A DNA stretch of 64,000 nucleotides from Papilionanthe hookeriana x Papilionanthe teres (lineage: Eukaryota; Streptophyta; Magnoliopsida; Asparagales; Orchidaceae). Position numbers and translations under genes: made by a program. Each line of letters starts with the position of its first letter. The first letter of the stretch is position 1. The stretch is taken from the NCBI GenBank assembly GCA_022702705.1, contig CM040424.1, positions 141,719,665 to 141,783,664 on the forward strand, written 5' to 3'. This document shows positions 49,127 through 60,226 of this stretch, piece after piece. The notes beneath the pieces were generated by a model that did no database searches, was not told where the DNA came from, and saw only the letters and a list, made by a program, of their open reading frames with translations.

Positions 49127-50608
49127 ATGTCGAACGGGCGGTTGGTCCTGAACTTTAGAAATGGTGTAAGCCTTGTACTCGACGAAAAGAGGGTGAAAGA
49201 TGGAGCGATAATTGAGATTGACTCGGACTTCGCACCGGCGAGCTCGCAATATGAGGAAAGTGACCTGGGTCCCGACTGACCGAGAAGAACCGCACGATCG
49301 GACAAGAATGAAAGTGAGTGGCCCAAGCCACCACTCCAAAGACGAAGAAAAGGAAAACAAGCACTCGAAGAAGACAAGAAAATCAAGTCCGTAGTCGCTA
49401 CGGCGAGAGGGCGAGCTTGTCGGCGCCACGCCCACGTAAACTCGGGAAGTACGAAGAGCTACTCTCACAACGAACTCAGCAAAGAAATAAAAATCACCGT
49501 ATCCGCAAGATGTTAACTAAACTAGCAGCGGACCAGCGCGACGAGGCAGTTGCTACTACCAGTACATATACTTCAAGGACGCCAGTTCACCAGGTACCTG
49601 AAGGAAGGAGGCCAGCTCCGAGGATAACAAAAGAAACCAGGGAAATCTCGAGGAGATTAGAAAAAAGAAGGCTACCACGCCACCAGATAAAGTCACCAAT
49701 AATGCATAACCTTGTTGCAGAAGCAACCCCGGAGGATGTCTCGACGGACACCATCCCCGAGGAGCCGAGGTATGCAGGAGAATGTGATGGGATTGAGCCG
49801 TATATCCCACAATACGTCACCAGGCCTCGCCATTTGCAGATTATTCCGGAATACGAGCTAGAAAGAATGCAGAATGTCGAAAAGAAAACTTTTGAATACT
49901 TCGAGAAAATCAGAGGCAGGAGGATCAATATACTAGAAGGCCTCGAGCTACATACAGATGTGTTCTCAGAATACGAACAACAACAAATCGTGGACTGCAT
50001 CCGAGATTTAAAAAGAATGGGCCGAGCGGGCCGCCTAAGAGAAAACACTTACTCGGAACCCCGGAGATGGATGTCAGGGAAAGGGAGAATTACAATACAA
50101 TGTGGATGCTGCTACAACTTCGCAGAAGACAGGAAGGGAAACCCACCAGGGATACTTCATCATGGCCAGGTGGATCCAATGCCATTAGTCATCAAAAGGA
50201 TGGTAAAGAGAATGATAACATGGAGGGTACTGCCGGCAGATTGCATACCCAACAGTTGCATCATTAACATCTACAAGAAGGGTGACTGCATACCCCCGCA
50301 CATAGATCACCACGACTTTGTCAGACCTTTCTGCACAGTTTCTTTTCTGAACGAATGTAATATCATGTTCGGATCCGACCTCCGGATAGCTGGCCTGGGT
50401 GAGTTCCGAGGGCCGATAAAGATACCATTATCGGTAGGTTCCGTCATGATACCGAAGGGCAATGGAGCGAGATGTCGCTAAACATTGCATACCGGGAGTA
50501 CCCGTGAAGCGGATCTCGGTTACTTTGAGAAGGATGGATGACGGGAAAGCACCATACCACTTCCGACCGGACCCGGAGCTAGAGAGCCTCCGGCCTTACG
50601 AGCCGTGA
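49127..50608 (+). CDS. AlkB-like Fe(II)/2-oxoglutarate dioxygenase carried by element A (frame-broken)
   Basis: AlkB enzymes oxidise methyl groups off nucleic acids. The best match I recognise is the plant ALKBH9/ALKBH10 group, which removes m6A from RNA. The ORF starts ATG 49127 (MSNGRLVLNFRNG) and hits TGA at 49277. The main frame is 49318-50481 (387 codons; a TGA lies just before its first GTG codon). It has a basic N-terminus (about 1-80), then the dioxygenase part from about 200: DVFSEYEQQQIVDCI, CGCCYNFAEDRKGNPPGI, and iron ligands His328 and Asp330 (IPPHIDHHDF; His codon 50299-50301). A single-base frameshift at about 50470 creates TAA at 50479. The next frame, to TGA 50606, still holds the distal His (50483-50485) and the R-x5-R 2-oxoglutarate motif (Arg codons 50510 and 50528). 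All catalytic residues therefore survive, in two frames. It lies between integrase and 3' LTR on the same strand. Confidence 0.87.
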
Positions 50609-50762
50609 GTTACATGGAAAATATCACACCTCCAACGTACATCCATACGGCATCCTTGCCAAGGATGGCTTGGAAGGTGATGTTATTGACCATGTACCTC
50701 ACTATTCGGACATGGATTTCGACGGATACCTTTTTGGATGGATCGACAAAGATCATACATAG
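50583..50762 (+). other. Short open frame after the AlkB ORF
   Basis: One frame stays open from about 50583 to TAG 50760-50762, with a coding-like string (GILAKDGLEGDVIDHVPHYS). It overlaps the AlkB end in another frame and has no ATG at its start. No domain recognised; chance is quite possible. Confidence 0.15.
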
Positions 50763-51079
50763 TCCGTTTTGAGTCTACATGGATTGTATGAGATGTATTC
50801 CAGATCGAGTTGTATGATGTATCTTCAACATGATTGGAATGAAAGTGACTATGTCACATTTTTGGCCTTCACCTCTTTTGTGCAAGTTGACTGAGAAACG
50901 CCATTAAAGTTAAATGAACTTCGAATAAAGAACAGAAAAGAAACAAAAAAAAAAGAATAAAAGAAAACTTTCCTTAAGAAAATCTAAATGAAAAAAATGA
51001 TGAACTCCAAGTTCACGATAAAATAAAATTTGAATCGTTAAAAAAAATAATAATAAACAAAGTGAACACAAATTTTAAA
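50763..51079 (+). other. Element A 3' untranslated stretch
   Basis: Non-coding, becoming A-rich (AAGAACAGAAAAGAAAC and the following A run) before the tandem arrays. Nothing else seen. Confidence 0.5.
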
Positions 51080-51310
51080 TCAAATTTCAAATTCAATCTT
51101 TCCAGATTCCAAATCAAATCTCAATCAGATTTCAAATTCAACCTTCCAGATTTCAAATCAAATCTCAATCAAATTTTAAATTCAACCTTCCAGATTCCAA
51201 ATCAAATCTCAATCAAATTTTAAATTCAACCTTCCAGATTCCAAATCAAATCTCAATCAAATTTCAAATTCAATCTTTCCAGATCTCAAATCAAATCTCC
51301 ATCAAATTCA
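51080..51310 (+). repeat. Tandem array of a 44-bp unit, about five copies
   Basis: The word TTCCAGA recurs at 51100, 51144, 51188, 51232 and 51277, spacing 44-45, each time followed by a CAAATCAAATCTC-type word. The array lies in the 3' UTR of A. Confidence 0.9.
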
Positions 51311-52310
51311 AACTTTTGGGGTTGAGGATTTTACATTCGAGACTGCATTGCTCTAGGATTCTTTCCCTATCGCAATGAAATACATCAAATCCAAACTTTT
51401 GGGGTTGAGGATTTTACATCCGAGACTGCATTGCTTAGGATCCTTTCCCTATCGCAATGAAATACATCAAAATTAAACTTTTGGGGTTGAGGATTTTACA
51501 TCCGAGACTGCATTGCTTTAGGATTCTTTCCCTATCGCAATGAAATACATTAAATTCAAACTTTTGGGGTTGAGGATTTTACATTCGAGACTGCATTGCT
51601 TTAGGATTCTTTCCCTATTGCAATGAAATACATCAAATCCAAACTTTTGGGGTTGAGGATTTTACATCCGAGACTGCATTGCTTTAGGATCCTTTCCCTA
51701 TCGCAATGAAATACTTCAAAATTAAACTTTTGGGGTTGAGGATTTTACATCCGAGACTGCATTGCTTTAGGATTCTTTCCCTATCACAATGAAATACATC
51801 AAATTCAAACTTTTGGAGTTGAGGATTTTGCATCCGAGAATGCATTGCTTTAGGATCCTTTCCCTATTGCAATGAAATACATCAAATTCAAACTTTTGAG
51901 GTTGAGGATTTTACATCCGAGACTGCATTGCTTTAGATTCTTTCCATATCACAATGAAATACATCAAAATTAAACTTTTGGGGTTGAGGATTTTACATCC
52001 GAGATCGCATCGCTTTAGGATTCTTTCCCTATCGCAATGAAATACATCAAATTCAAACTTTTGGAGTTGAGGATTTTACATCCGAGATCGCATTGCTTTA
52101 GGATCCTTTCCCTATCGCAATGAAATACATCAAATTCAAACTTTTAGAGTCGAGGATTTTACATCGTAGATCGCATTGCTTTAGGATTCTTTCCCTATCG
52201 CAATGAAATACATCAAAATCAAACTCTTGAGGTTAAGGATTTTACATCCAATACCGCATTGCTCTGAGATCTCTCCTCATTGTAATGATTCAATCCAATC
52301 AATTCAATTT
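51305..52310 (+). repeat. Tandem array of an 83-bp unit, 12 copies
   Basis: CTTTTGGGGTTGAGGATTTT (with variants) recurs at 51313, 51396, 51478, 51561, 51644, 51727, 51810, 51893, 51975, 52058, 52141 and 52224, spacing 82-83. Each unit also holds GACTGCATTGCTTTAGG and CCCTATCGCAATGAAATACA. A decayed part copy follows to about 52340. Tandem arrays in the 3' UTR are known for Tat-clade elements and can seed satellite DNA. Confidence 0.95.
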
Positions 52311-52340
52311 TCTTTTGAGGTTGAAGATGTTACATCTAAA

Positions 52341-52708
52341 ACCACAAAATTTGAATTTTCATTTCAAGTTCAAATCCCTTCAAATTAATTTTGACAAAAC
52401 TTCAATCTAAATTAAAACTACAAATTGAAATTTGAGCTCACACATCAAAACTTAAATTGAAACAAAATAAAATCTAAATCGAAATTCCCCCAGATCATGT
52501 GATTTGGAATTCACCTCCTTTTCCTTTCCCCAGCGAGAGTTCAGGGATCTCCAGTCTCAGAGATATACTCGACACTCCCCGACGGAAATTATTCTACTTT
52601 GTCCTAAGTTTGTCACTTGGACGTTTGTGTTGGTTTTGTTGATCGCTTCGGTCAACACCAATACGCGCGGTGTGCTCCGTCACTCACCACACCTATCGGG
52701 GGTCCATT
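52341..52708 (+). other. Element A 3' end before the LTR, polypurine tract unclear
   Basis: Non-coding. Directly before the LTR the sequence reads ATCGGGGGTCCATT. The GGGGG may be the core of the plus-strand primer (polypurine tract), but it is short and interrupted. The open frame 52504-52764 runs into the LTR and is not a gene. Confidence 0.4.
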
Positions 52709-55700
52709 TGTTGATCTCATTTTCGATGAGGTCTTCTCTTCTTCTTTTAGTACTTAGGATCTAGCCTTAGGCTTTTCCTTTGACTATCCCGGAGGATTAG
52801 AATTGGGACCCACCACTTAGAAATTCAAACCACTTCGAACTCCCCGCAAACTCCACAAACTCGACCGTAGACCCCTAATCACCTGTGAGGGTCGAAACCA
52901 AATGCGGAAGTTTAAAGGATGAGTTCCTATAGGATTCTTTGGCCTTAGGACCGCCCCGGGTGGCCCCGGTCCGGTGAAGGGCCGACTTACACACACACTA
53001 CACCTGTACACTACACTTTCACACACATCCCAAAAACACACCCATACCTAACTTAACCTCCTGACTCATGAAGGTGATTCACATGGATGGTCCTTAACCC
53101 CTAAGCCCTTGGCTAAGAGGGTTAGGAACAACATAGTGGATGCCTCAAATGGGTCCCATCATGGCTCATGTGTGCTTGATATGGATTCATGGCTCAACCA
53201 AAATGATTTTATTCCACTTACATTTACCCAATCTTCAATTTTCCAAATTTTCAATTTTTGACCCCCGGTACCCTACACCCGCCTAACCTACCCAAAGCCC
53301 TTGAAAATACCCATAATTTGCAAAATCACCTAAATTACCCAAAATTACTCAAAACCAATCCCAAACATTCCCACATTACTCAAATTGATCATCCATACCC
53401 AAAAATACCAAAAATTCCAAAAATACCTCCCAATACCCTCCAAATAACCAAAATACCCCTCTTAACCCAAAAATCCAAAAATTTAGAAAATTCCTAGAAA
53501 ATTCTAAATATTCCTAATTGCATTTTGTTCAACTACACCATGGGCCAATTTTGTCAATTTACCCCACTTTTGTCAAAACCCCCAATTTGACCCATTTTAA
53601 CCCTAAGTGAACCCAATGTCAAGCCAAATCTACCAAATTGACCCAAATTCTGGTCCAATTCAATTCTAAACTTCAATTTAACATTCCCAACACCAATCTA
53701 GACCAAATCCAAGTCCAATTTGATTGACATTTGAATCCAATTTCACTTTTGGCCTTAAAGCCCAATTTGGACCCATGACCCAAACCTAACCCAAACTAAC
53801 CCAATTCAACTCCAATTAACCCCAAACCTTTTCTAAACCATCCTTAGCATCCCCACAAACAAAATACTAACATGATTTGCCCAAAATTTAGACCCAAACC
53901 CCACTCAAATTCAACCCAAAGCTAAAAGGCCCAATTTTGACCTAAAACCTAACCTAACCCAAATAAGCCCAAACCCCAAAATCAAAACCCAACCAAAGCC
54001 AAAACCTCTTTGAAACACTCCCATAAACATTTCCCAACATTTATTTTACACCAGATTCAATCTTAGCCCAACCTTAGCCCAAGTTTGCCCAATTTGGCCT
54101 ACTTTGGCCCCTTTACCAAAAAAAAAAAAAGAGAAGCCCAAATTCAAACCAATTCTATTCCAAATCACACCAAATTGATTCCAAACCATTCATAAAACAT
54201 CCCTAAACTAAACCCAAAATTTATTTGGCATGTTTTTTTCACAAAATTCTTCATCCAAAATTCCATTTTGAAATATAAAGACCCACCTATTGAAGCCTTT
54301 TAAAAAGCCCACTTCCACCAAACCCAAAAGCCCAAAAATTCATCCAAAGCCCACAAGACAATTCCTTCTCATCATCCACTTGATAAAATCATTCCCTAAA
54401 GTTTGAAACCTATGATTAAATCATTCCAAATTAGGCTTTATCCAAATTCCCATCAAAATGCCAAAATTCCTAAAATCCATTCCAATGAAATCGACTAAGC
54501 CATACCCAAGCCCAAATAAAGCCATGAAGCCATCCTCAAGCCCCATGTAAAGCCATGAGAGGTTCGACATGTGACCATCCCATAAATGGCAAGAGGAGGA
54601 GCCTCTTTAAGGATTCTCTTAAAGGTGATTAAACCTTTTCATGCTTCCCCTAAACTATGTTTAAACTTAAACATGCTTGGATAGTGACTTCTCCCTCGCT
54701 AATCTAGCTCGACTCACCCGACCTCCCTCGGCCTAAATTAGAGCTTGGAAAGGTGCACCCAACCCATACCCATAGGATGACCAAATTGAGCCTAAAAGAG
54801 CCCCTTCCCCATTCCATTTTGAATGAAGCTTTCTACACATGGCCACTCTCCATCGCTTGCACCATTGCCAACCCCCGACCCTCCCGATGACAACAGGTGA
54901 CTCGACCCCGGCCGGCCACCCACCACGCCCGCCGGAAACAACCAGGCCGAGAGCACCCATGTGAGCCAAACTTTGGAATTCCACCTCGCTGAGTTGCCCC
55001 ATGCCCAATGGCCATCATGGCTGTTCTTCCCTTGACCTAAGCAGCTGATTCCAAGCCCTAACTCCCCCTGGGAGGCCCTCCACCCTCTCCTATTTAAACC
55101 TCACCTCCTCTCGGCTATGAGAGGAGCTGAACGAGACCTTACTGAAACGCTGCCAAAATTGCTCTAGACCACTCTCCATACTTAGAGCAGTTGATCCCCA
55201 GTGACAATTTGCCCTAATCCCCACCAACAAAGCCCAATTTCTCAGCCAAAATTCCACCCAAAACCAGGACACTTCTTCACAGTGGACCAATCCTCAAATT
55301 GATTGGTCCTACACCTTCACCAGACCAAGGGAAGAAGTTCACCAGCAAAAGCCCCCTCTCCAGGCCACCCATCCGTTCCGACCTCCAAGCTTTGTGATCG
55401 GGCTTGGTCGAAATCATACCTAGACAATTCACCGTGCCAAGAGACTTCATCCGAAGCTTGCTTGGACCCAATCAAAGGTGACACAACCCTCGTATTGAAG
55501 CCACACTTCTCCGAGCAAAGGTATGAGCTAACTCTTTATCCCGAGCTTCTGGAGATTCTCCATTTCAAATGTCTTAATTTCAATGCATGATCACCGTATA
55601 CATGTATTCGTCTCTTCAAGACGAATCCATAGAGCACAAGAACACGAAAATCCATTGAGAAATGAGTGAGTTCTTAGGGTTTTAGTTTGGACAGCTCTCA

Positions 55701-58700
55701 GGTGAGAACAGCTGGGGACGATGAACGGATGCCGTTCATTCCATACACGCGTGGACGGACGGCTCAGATCGGGTTGGATCGGCAAATGATACGCGGAAGG
55801 CGGGACCCGGGCTGCTGACTCAAGTGGCAGCGTCGAATGGCAGCGCGACACACGACGTTTCGGAGATGCCTAGGATGAGTCAGCGCCGCCATTTTAAATA
55901 GAAAATTAGGGTATTTTCTTATTTATTTAATTCCCTAAACTTCAAAAATGCATAACTTTGTGTAGGAAAATCGAAAAATAAAATAAAAATACCCTCTTAC
56001 TCGAATGAATCGGAGGAGAATAATGTGGAAAAGAAATCATTTAATTTCATCAAGTATTTTATTTTTAATGATTTACTTACCCTCTCGTATTGTTTTAATT
56101 CTCCATGCATATAGGAAATTCACTATGGCATGAGACCATAGGGCTTTTGAAGCCTCGAATTTGGGAACATTCCCTGAATTTTCCAAAGTCAGAGGTCACC
56201 CCTATGAGAAGTTATTGATTTTTCAAATTCATGTTACTGTTTTGAGTATTTCAAATCCAATAATTAGTATGTTGTGAAATAAATTCTAGGAAAATTTGGT
56301 GATGTTTCTTATGACCAGAGGACTCTAGGAAAAATAGGTTTTAAATTAATCCACTTGGAATAACCCTAATTGGCTTAAACACCCAAAATAAGTTCTTAAT
56401 TAATTAGAGCTAATCATACATCAAATTAGCTTGAAATCAATTCTCTACTGACCTTTAGGATCAGAGGAACCCACCATAAAAATTTGAAGTCAATTGGACT
56501 TGGTTAGCTCTACTAAATAGGTTGATTAAGCCATTTAGCCAATTTAAATTTTAAAAATTCATAACTTTCAAAATACTTTTCAAAAATTCACTAAATTAGT
56601 TTTGGAGCCTATCTAATATCAGGGGAATTTAAGAAAATTAAAATTTCAATTTTCTAAAAAAGTTGATTTTTTGTATTATTTTAATATTTTAATAATTAAA
56701 AAATAATAAAAATCACAAAAATAATAAAATTCACCAAAATGTCACATTTTGAATTTTAATCACTTAGGAACAAACCCCATATTTTTCTTAGGTCTATTTG
56801 ATGAGATATTAAATTTTAAAGCCTTAAGGTAATTTTAAAATTAAAAAAATGTATTTTTTAGCATTTCCACTAAAATAATTCTAATAAATCAAAGAAAAAT
56901 CAGAAAATTGTAAAAATTGATTCTCTGATTTCCTTGATATCAGAGAGATTTTTGAAAAATATAAAAATCATTTTTCAACCTTTATTTTATTTTTAAATTA
57001 ATTAATACTCCAAAATTCAAAATAATTATAATAAAAAGAATATAATCCAAAAAATCACCAAAATTAGTCCAAGTGGTTCTCTGGTCATTAGGAATGTCCC
57101 ATAATTTTCTTAAGGACAGAAAGTTTCCCTTGGTCATATTATTAAATTTTCCTTGGAAATCTCTATTTTCCACAAAAAATAATTACATAAATAAATTAAA
57201 TACAGAAAAATCACATTTTCTCCTCTCATGTCTTTATTGACATATGTGTGAAGTCACATAAAAATTTCAAGTTCATTTAAGCTTAATTTAGTGAGTTATG
57301 AAATTATTAAGCTTGAAGGGGCAAAATGGTAATTAAAATTTTAACCTTTAATTAAAACTTTAGGCTTAATAAAATTAAAGAGTAAAATATTTGATCTTAA
57401 TCTGATTTGGATGATTGAAATTTAAATAATTAAAGGGTAGAAACCTACTAAACAATTTAAAAATAATTGAAATAAACCTTAATCAAATAATTAATTAAAT
57501 TTAGAAGAATAATAAAATTAGAATTATTAAAATAGGGATATTATTAGGAAGAGATTTGTTCTTTAATTTAAGAATCCCTAAATTAATCATCTCAATAATA
57601 TTTAATTCCTAATTAAAATGATAATCCAAATTTAAGATTTAAAATGCTAAAAGACTTAATCATTAAATTAAATTAAAGTTAAATTATTTAAATTAAACCC
57701 TTTTAAAATTTCAATTAAATTAAAAGTAAAATTAAATTAAAATTTAAATTAAATTGAATTAAATAAAATTAAATTAAACAAATTAAATTAAATTAAATTA
57801 AATTAAATTAAATTAAATTAAATTAAACAAATTAAATTAAATTAAATTAAATTAAATTAAATTAAAATAAAGTAAATTAAATCAAATTAAATTAAAGCAA
57901 ATTTAATTAAATTAAATTAATTCATATCAAATCAAATTAAATTAAATTAAATTAAATTAAATTAAATCAAATCATATCAAACTAAATTGAATTAAATTAA
58001 ATTAAAAATAAAATCTAGTTAAAATTAAAATTAATTTAAATTAAATAAATTAAATTGAAATTAAAACTAAACCAAATTAAATTAAATTAAAGTTAAATTG
58101 AATTAAAAATAACATCACCTAAGACATAAAAAATTCAAAATAAAGCAACTTGAACATTATTCCAAAATTTAAACCCGTTAACTGAAATTAAATTAAATCA
58201 CAAACCATTTGAACACCAATTTGCCCTCGAAAGCTTTGGTTATCATAACTCCTAAACAGAACGTTAAATGAAATGTTACTTCACTTATAGGATATTCAAA
58301 TGTCCTAATTCACCGAGCAAGATAACAAAACTCGAATTCCTGGACGATTAATTCATTTGTATAATTAAATTCATTTGGACTTAAAACAATTCTAGCAATA
58401 TTGAAAAGATGTTTAAGATTCGTCTTAAGCACTTCCTCAACATGATAGGATGTTTATAAGAACAATTGAACTTAATTGTTCTTTGATGAAGAAAATTGTC
58501 CTCAAACCAAAACACAAGAACCTAGACGTCATAGCAAATGACTAGCTATAGGATTAGGAATTTGGTAGAAAACCATAATCTTTCCCTTAGCTTTACCTAG
58601 GAACTTGCTTTAAATACTTAAATATGCTAAATTGTGTTTAAGTGCAGCCTGGGATGATGGGAAGACCCTCTAGGTACGCTTTTATTTTATTGCAATTTAC

Positions 58701-60221
58701 TTTCTTGAAATTTACTTTATTGCAGATGCACTTTACTTTTCTTGCATGGTAAACAACTGTTGCATGAAAACCCACACCTTTAGGGTAGCCCCTAAAACTG
58801 AAACCAAAACTAAATTAAAAGTCATTGCAAGATAAAATTCACCGCCACAACATTTCAAAATATAAAACAACTCAAAATTCAATCACAAACGTAACACAAA
58901 ACCGCAATTACAACTAAATTAAAACGTCTTGTTGGATGATCGGAATACCTCTGGATGATGTAACCTACGTGTTGCTAACGGATTTCCCACGGTCTAAATG
59001 AAAGTGTGGAACTCATTCGATTGAGTTTATCAAATTCATCCGGACTAAGTGAATCCGATAAAAATAACGATGCCGAAGGATGGAACCGTGGGATCTTAAC
59101 CGGTGTTGTTATAATCAACTTTAAGATTTGTTTTAAATAAAACATAAAAAACACTTGGAAATTAAGAATTTCTCTAAACCAAAACACTTTTCTCATCTTC
59201 TGATTTATGACTTCTAAAACTAAACCTCTGCAACAACAAGGAGCTCGGAGCATGGTGGGCAGCACGGCCATCGTCATCAGCAAAACCCGAGTCTACTTCA
59301 GCAAACTTTCTTAGAATTAAATAACAAGGCCATAGGATTTCGAGGTAGTTTGCCTAGTGCAACATAAATCCTCAACTCTTCGTTAGGCATTTGCATGATC
59401 ATGTCATGTAAATTAAGCCCTAACCGGTATTAGGACTCCGAGGTAGTCGTTTGATACGACATAAACCCTCACATCTTCAAGGCTATTTGTATGATTTTAT
59501 CATACAAATATAAGTCCAAATTAATTAAAATTGGCAAGATTGAAATACTAAATAAACATTAGGACTTTCCTAAATCCAAGCCAAACAATAGGATAGTTGG
59601 GAAATTACCGAAGTTCGCTTCGAATCTGTGATTTCTCCTACCTTTCTTTCTTTGAATCCCCAAAACAAAATGTTCCAAACTTGATCCATTCCCTATTGAA
59701 ATTCCAAAATTCAATCCTTTGAAAACTTAAACTTTGAAATTCTCGAGAGCGAATTACTCGATTATTATCGAGAGTTTTCTTAAGTGATTCCCGTCATTTA
59801 AGATGTAATTAACTATAGGGGCTTGCCCTTATAGGGAATTTTAAGAACCTGAGTAATATAAACCCCGTTTAATGCATTCATATTAAGCAGTGGAACTTGT
59901 CGGCTTATAAAATTGGTTAGCGGATCAAACGGATGTCACAAATCTTCTAGTTTATTTAATCGAGCCTCACCACCAAACAATGGTGTCTATTCTTCGAGAT
60001 AGATACACAGCTTGTGATGCGGTGCTCGTTTATATAAACTATTCGGGATGTGAGATCAGTTTGATTTCATATCTTAAAATTTTCAAATTTAACATTATTT
60101 TCAAAATCAAATACTACTTTTCAAAATATTTATTTAAATTAAATTAAAAAATTCGCCGACAATGTCTGTTAGGCGACCCCCTTTTTCAAAATAAACACAC
60201 AACCTAAAAATAATGCCGACA
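52709..60221 (+). mobile_element. Element A 3' LTR (7513 bp, uninterrupted)
   Basis: The reference copy of the LTR: start TGTTGATCTCATTTTCGATG, TATTTAAA at 55091-55098, stem-loop 55607-55625, CpG block about 55690-55895, ATTAA array about 57655-58110, end AATGCCGACA. It matches both parts of the 5' LTR closely and carries a single TGACC where solo LTR 1 entered the 5' copy. Differences to the 5' LTR in the first 200 bp are mostly single substitutions, several at former CpG or CHG sites. Confidence 0.94.
55091..55098 (+). promoter_or_regulatory. TATA box of the element A 3' LTR
   Basis: TATTTAAA, 2382 bases from the LTR start, followed by CCTCACCTCCTCTCGG. It could start read-out transcription into element C and beyond. 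Confidence 0.5.
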
Positions 60222-60226
60222 CACCA
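60222..60226. repeat. Target-site duplication of element A, right (CACCA)
   Basis: Exact repeat of 17563-17567, directly after the LTR end ATGCCGACA. Confidence 0.9.

Larger units (their letters stand above)
17568..60221 (+). mobile_element. Element A: giant Tat/Ogre-type LTR retrotransposon with AlkB ORF, nested
   Basis: The order is 5' LTR (split by a solo LTR), tRNA-Arg primer-binding site, extra ORF, gag, protease, (solo LTR), linker, RT, two RNase H domains, integrase, intron-like spacer, AlkB ORF, 44- and 83-bp tandem arrays, 3' LTR. It is flanked by CACCA duplications. Subtracting the two nested solo LTRs and their duplicated target bases leaves about 27.7 kb: LTRs of about 7494 and 7513 bp and about 12.7 kb inside. 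tRNA-Arg priming, dual RNase H, an ORF upstream of gag, lack of a chromodomain and tandem repeats in the 3' UTR all fit the Tat/Ogre clade. Stops and frameshifts in gag, pol and AlkB mean the copy is not autonomous. Confidence 0.93.

Noticed and set aside
48815..49468. 217-codon minus-strand frame over the spacer and AlkB start
   Set aside because: Antisense to the spacer and AlkB N-terminus; low-complexity, no domain.
51305..52310. CRISPR-like regular repeats
   Set aside because: Head-to-tail tandem units without variable spacers, inside a plant retrotransposon 3' UTR.
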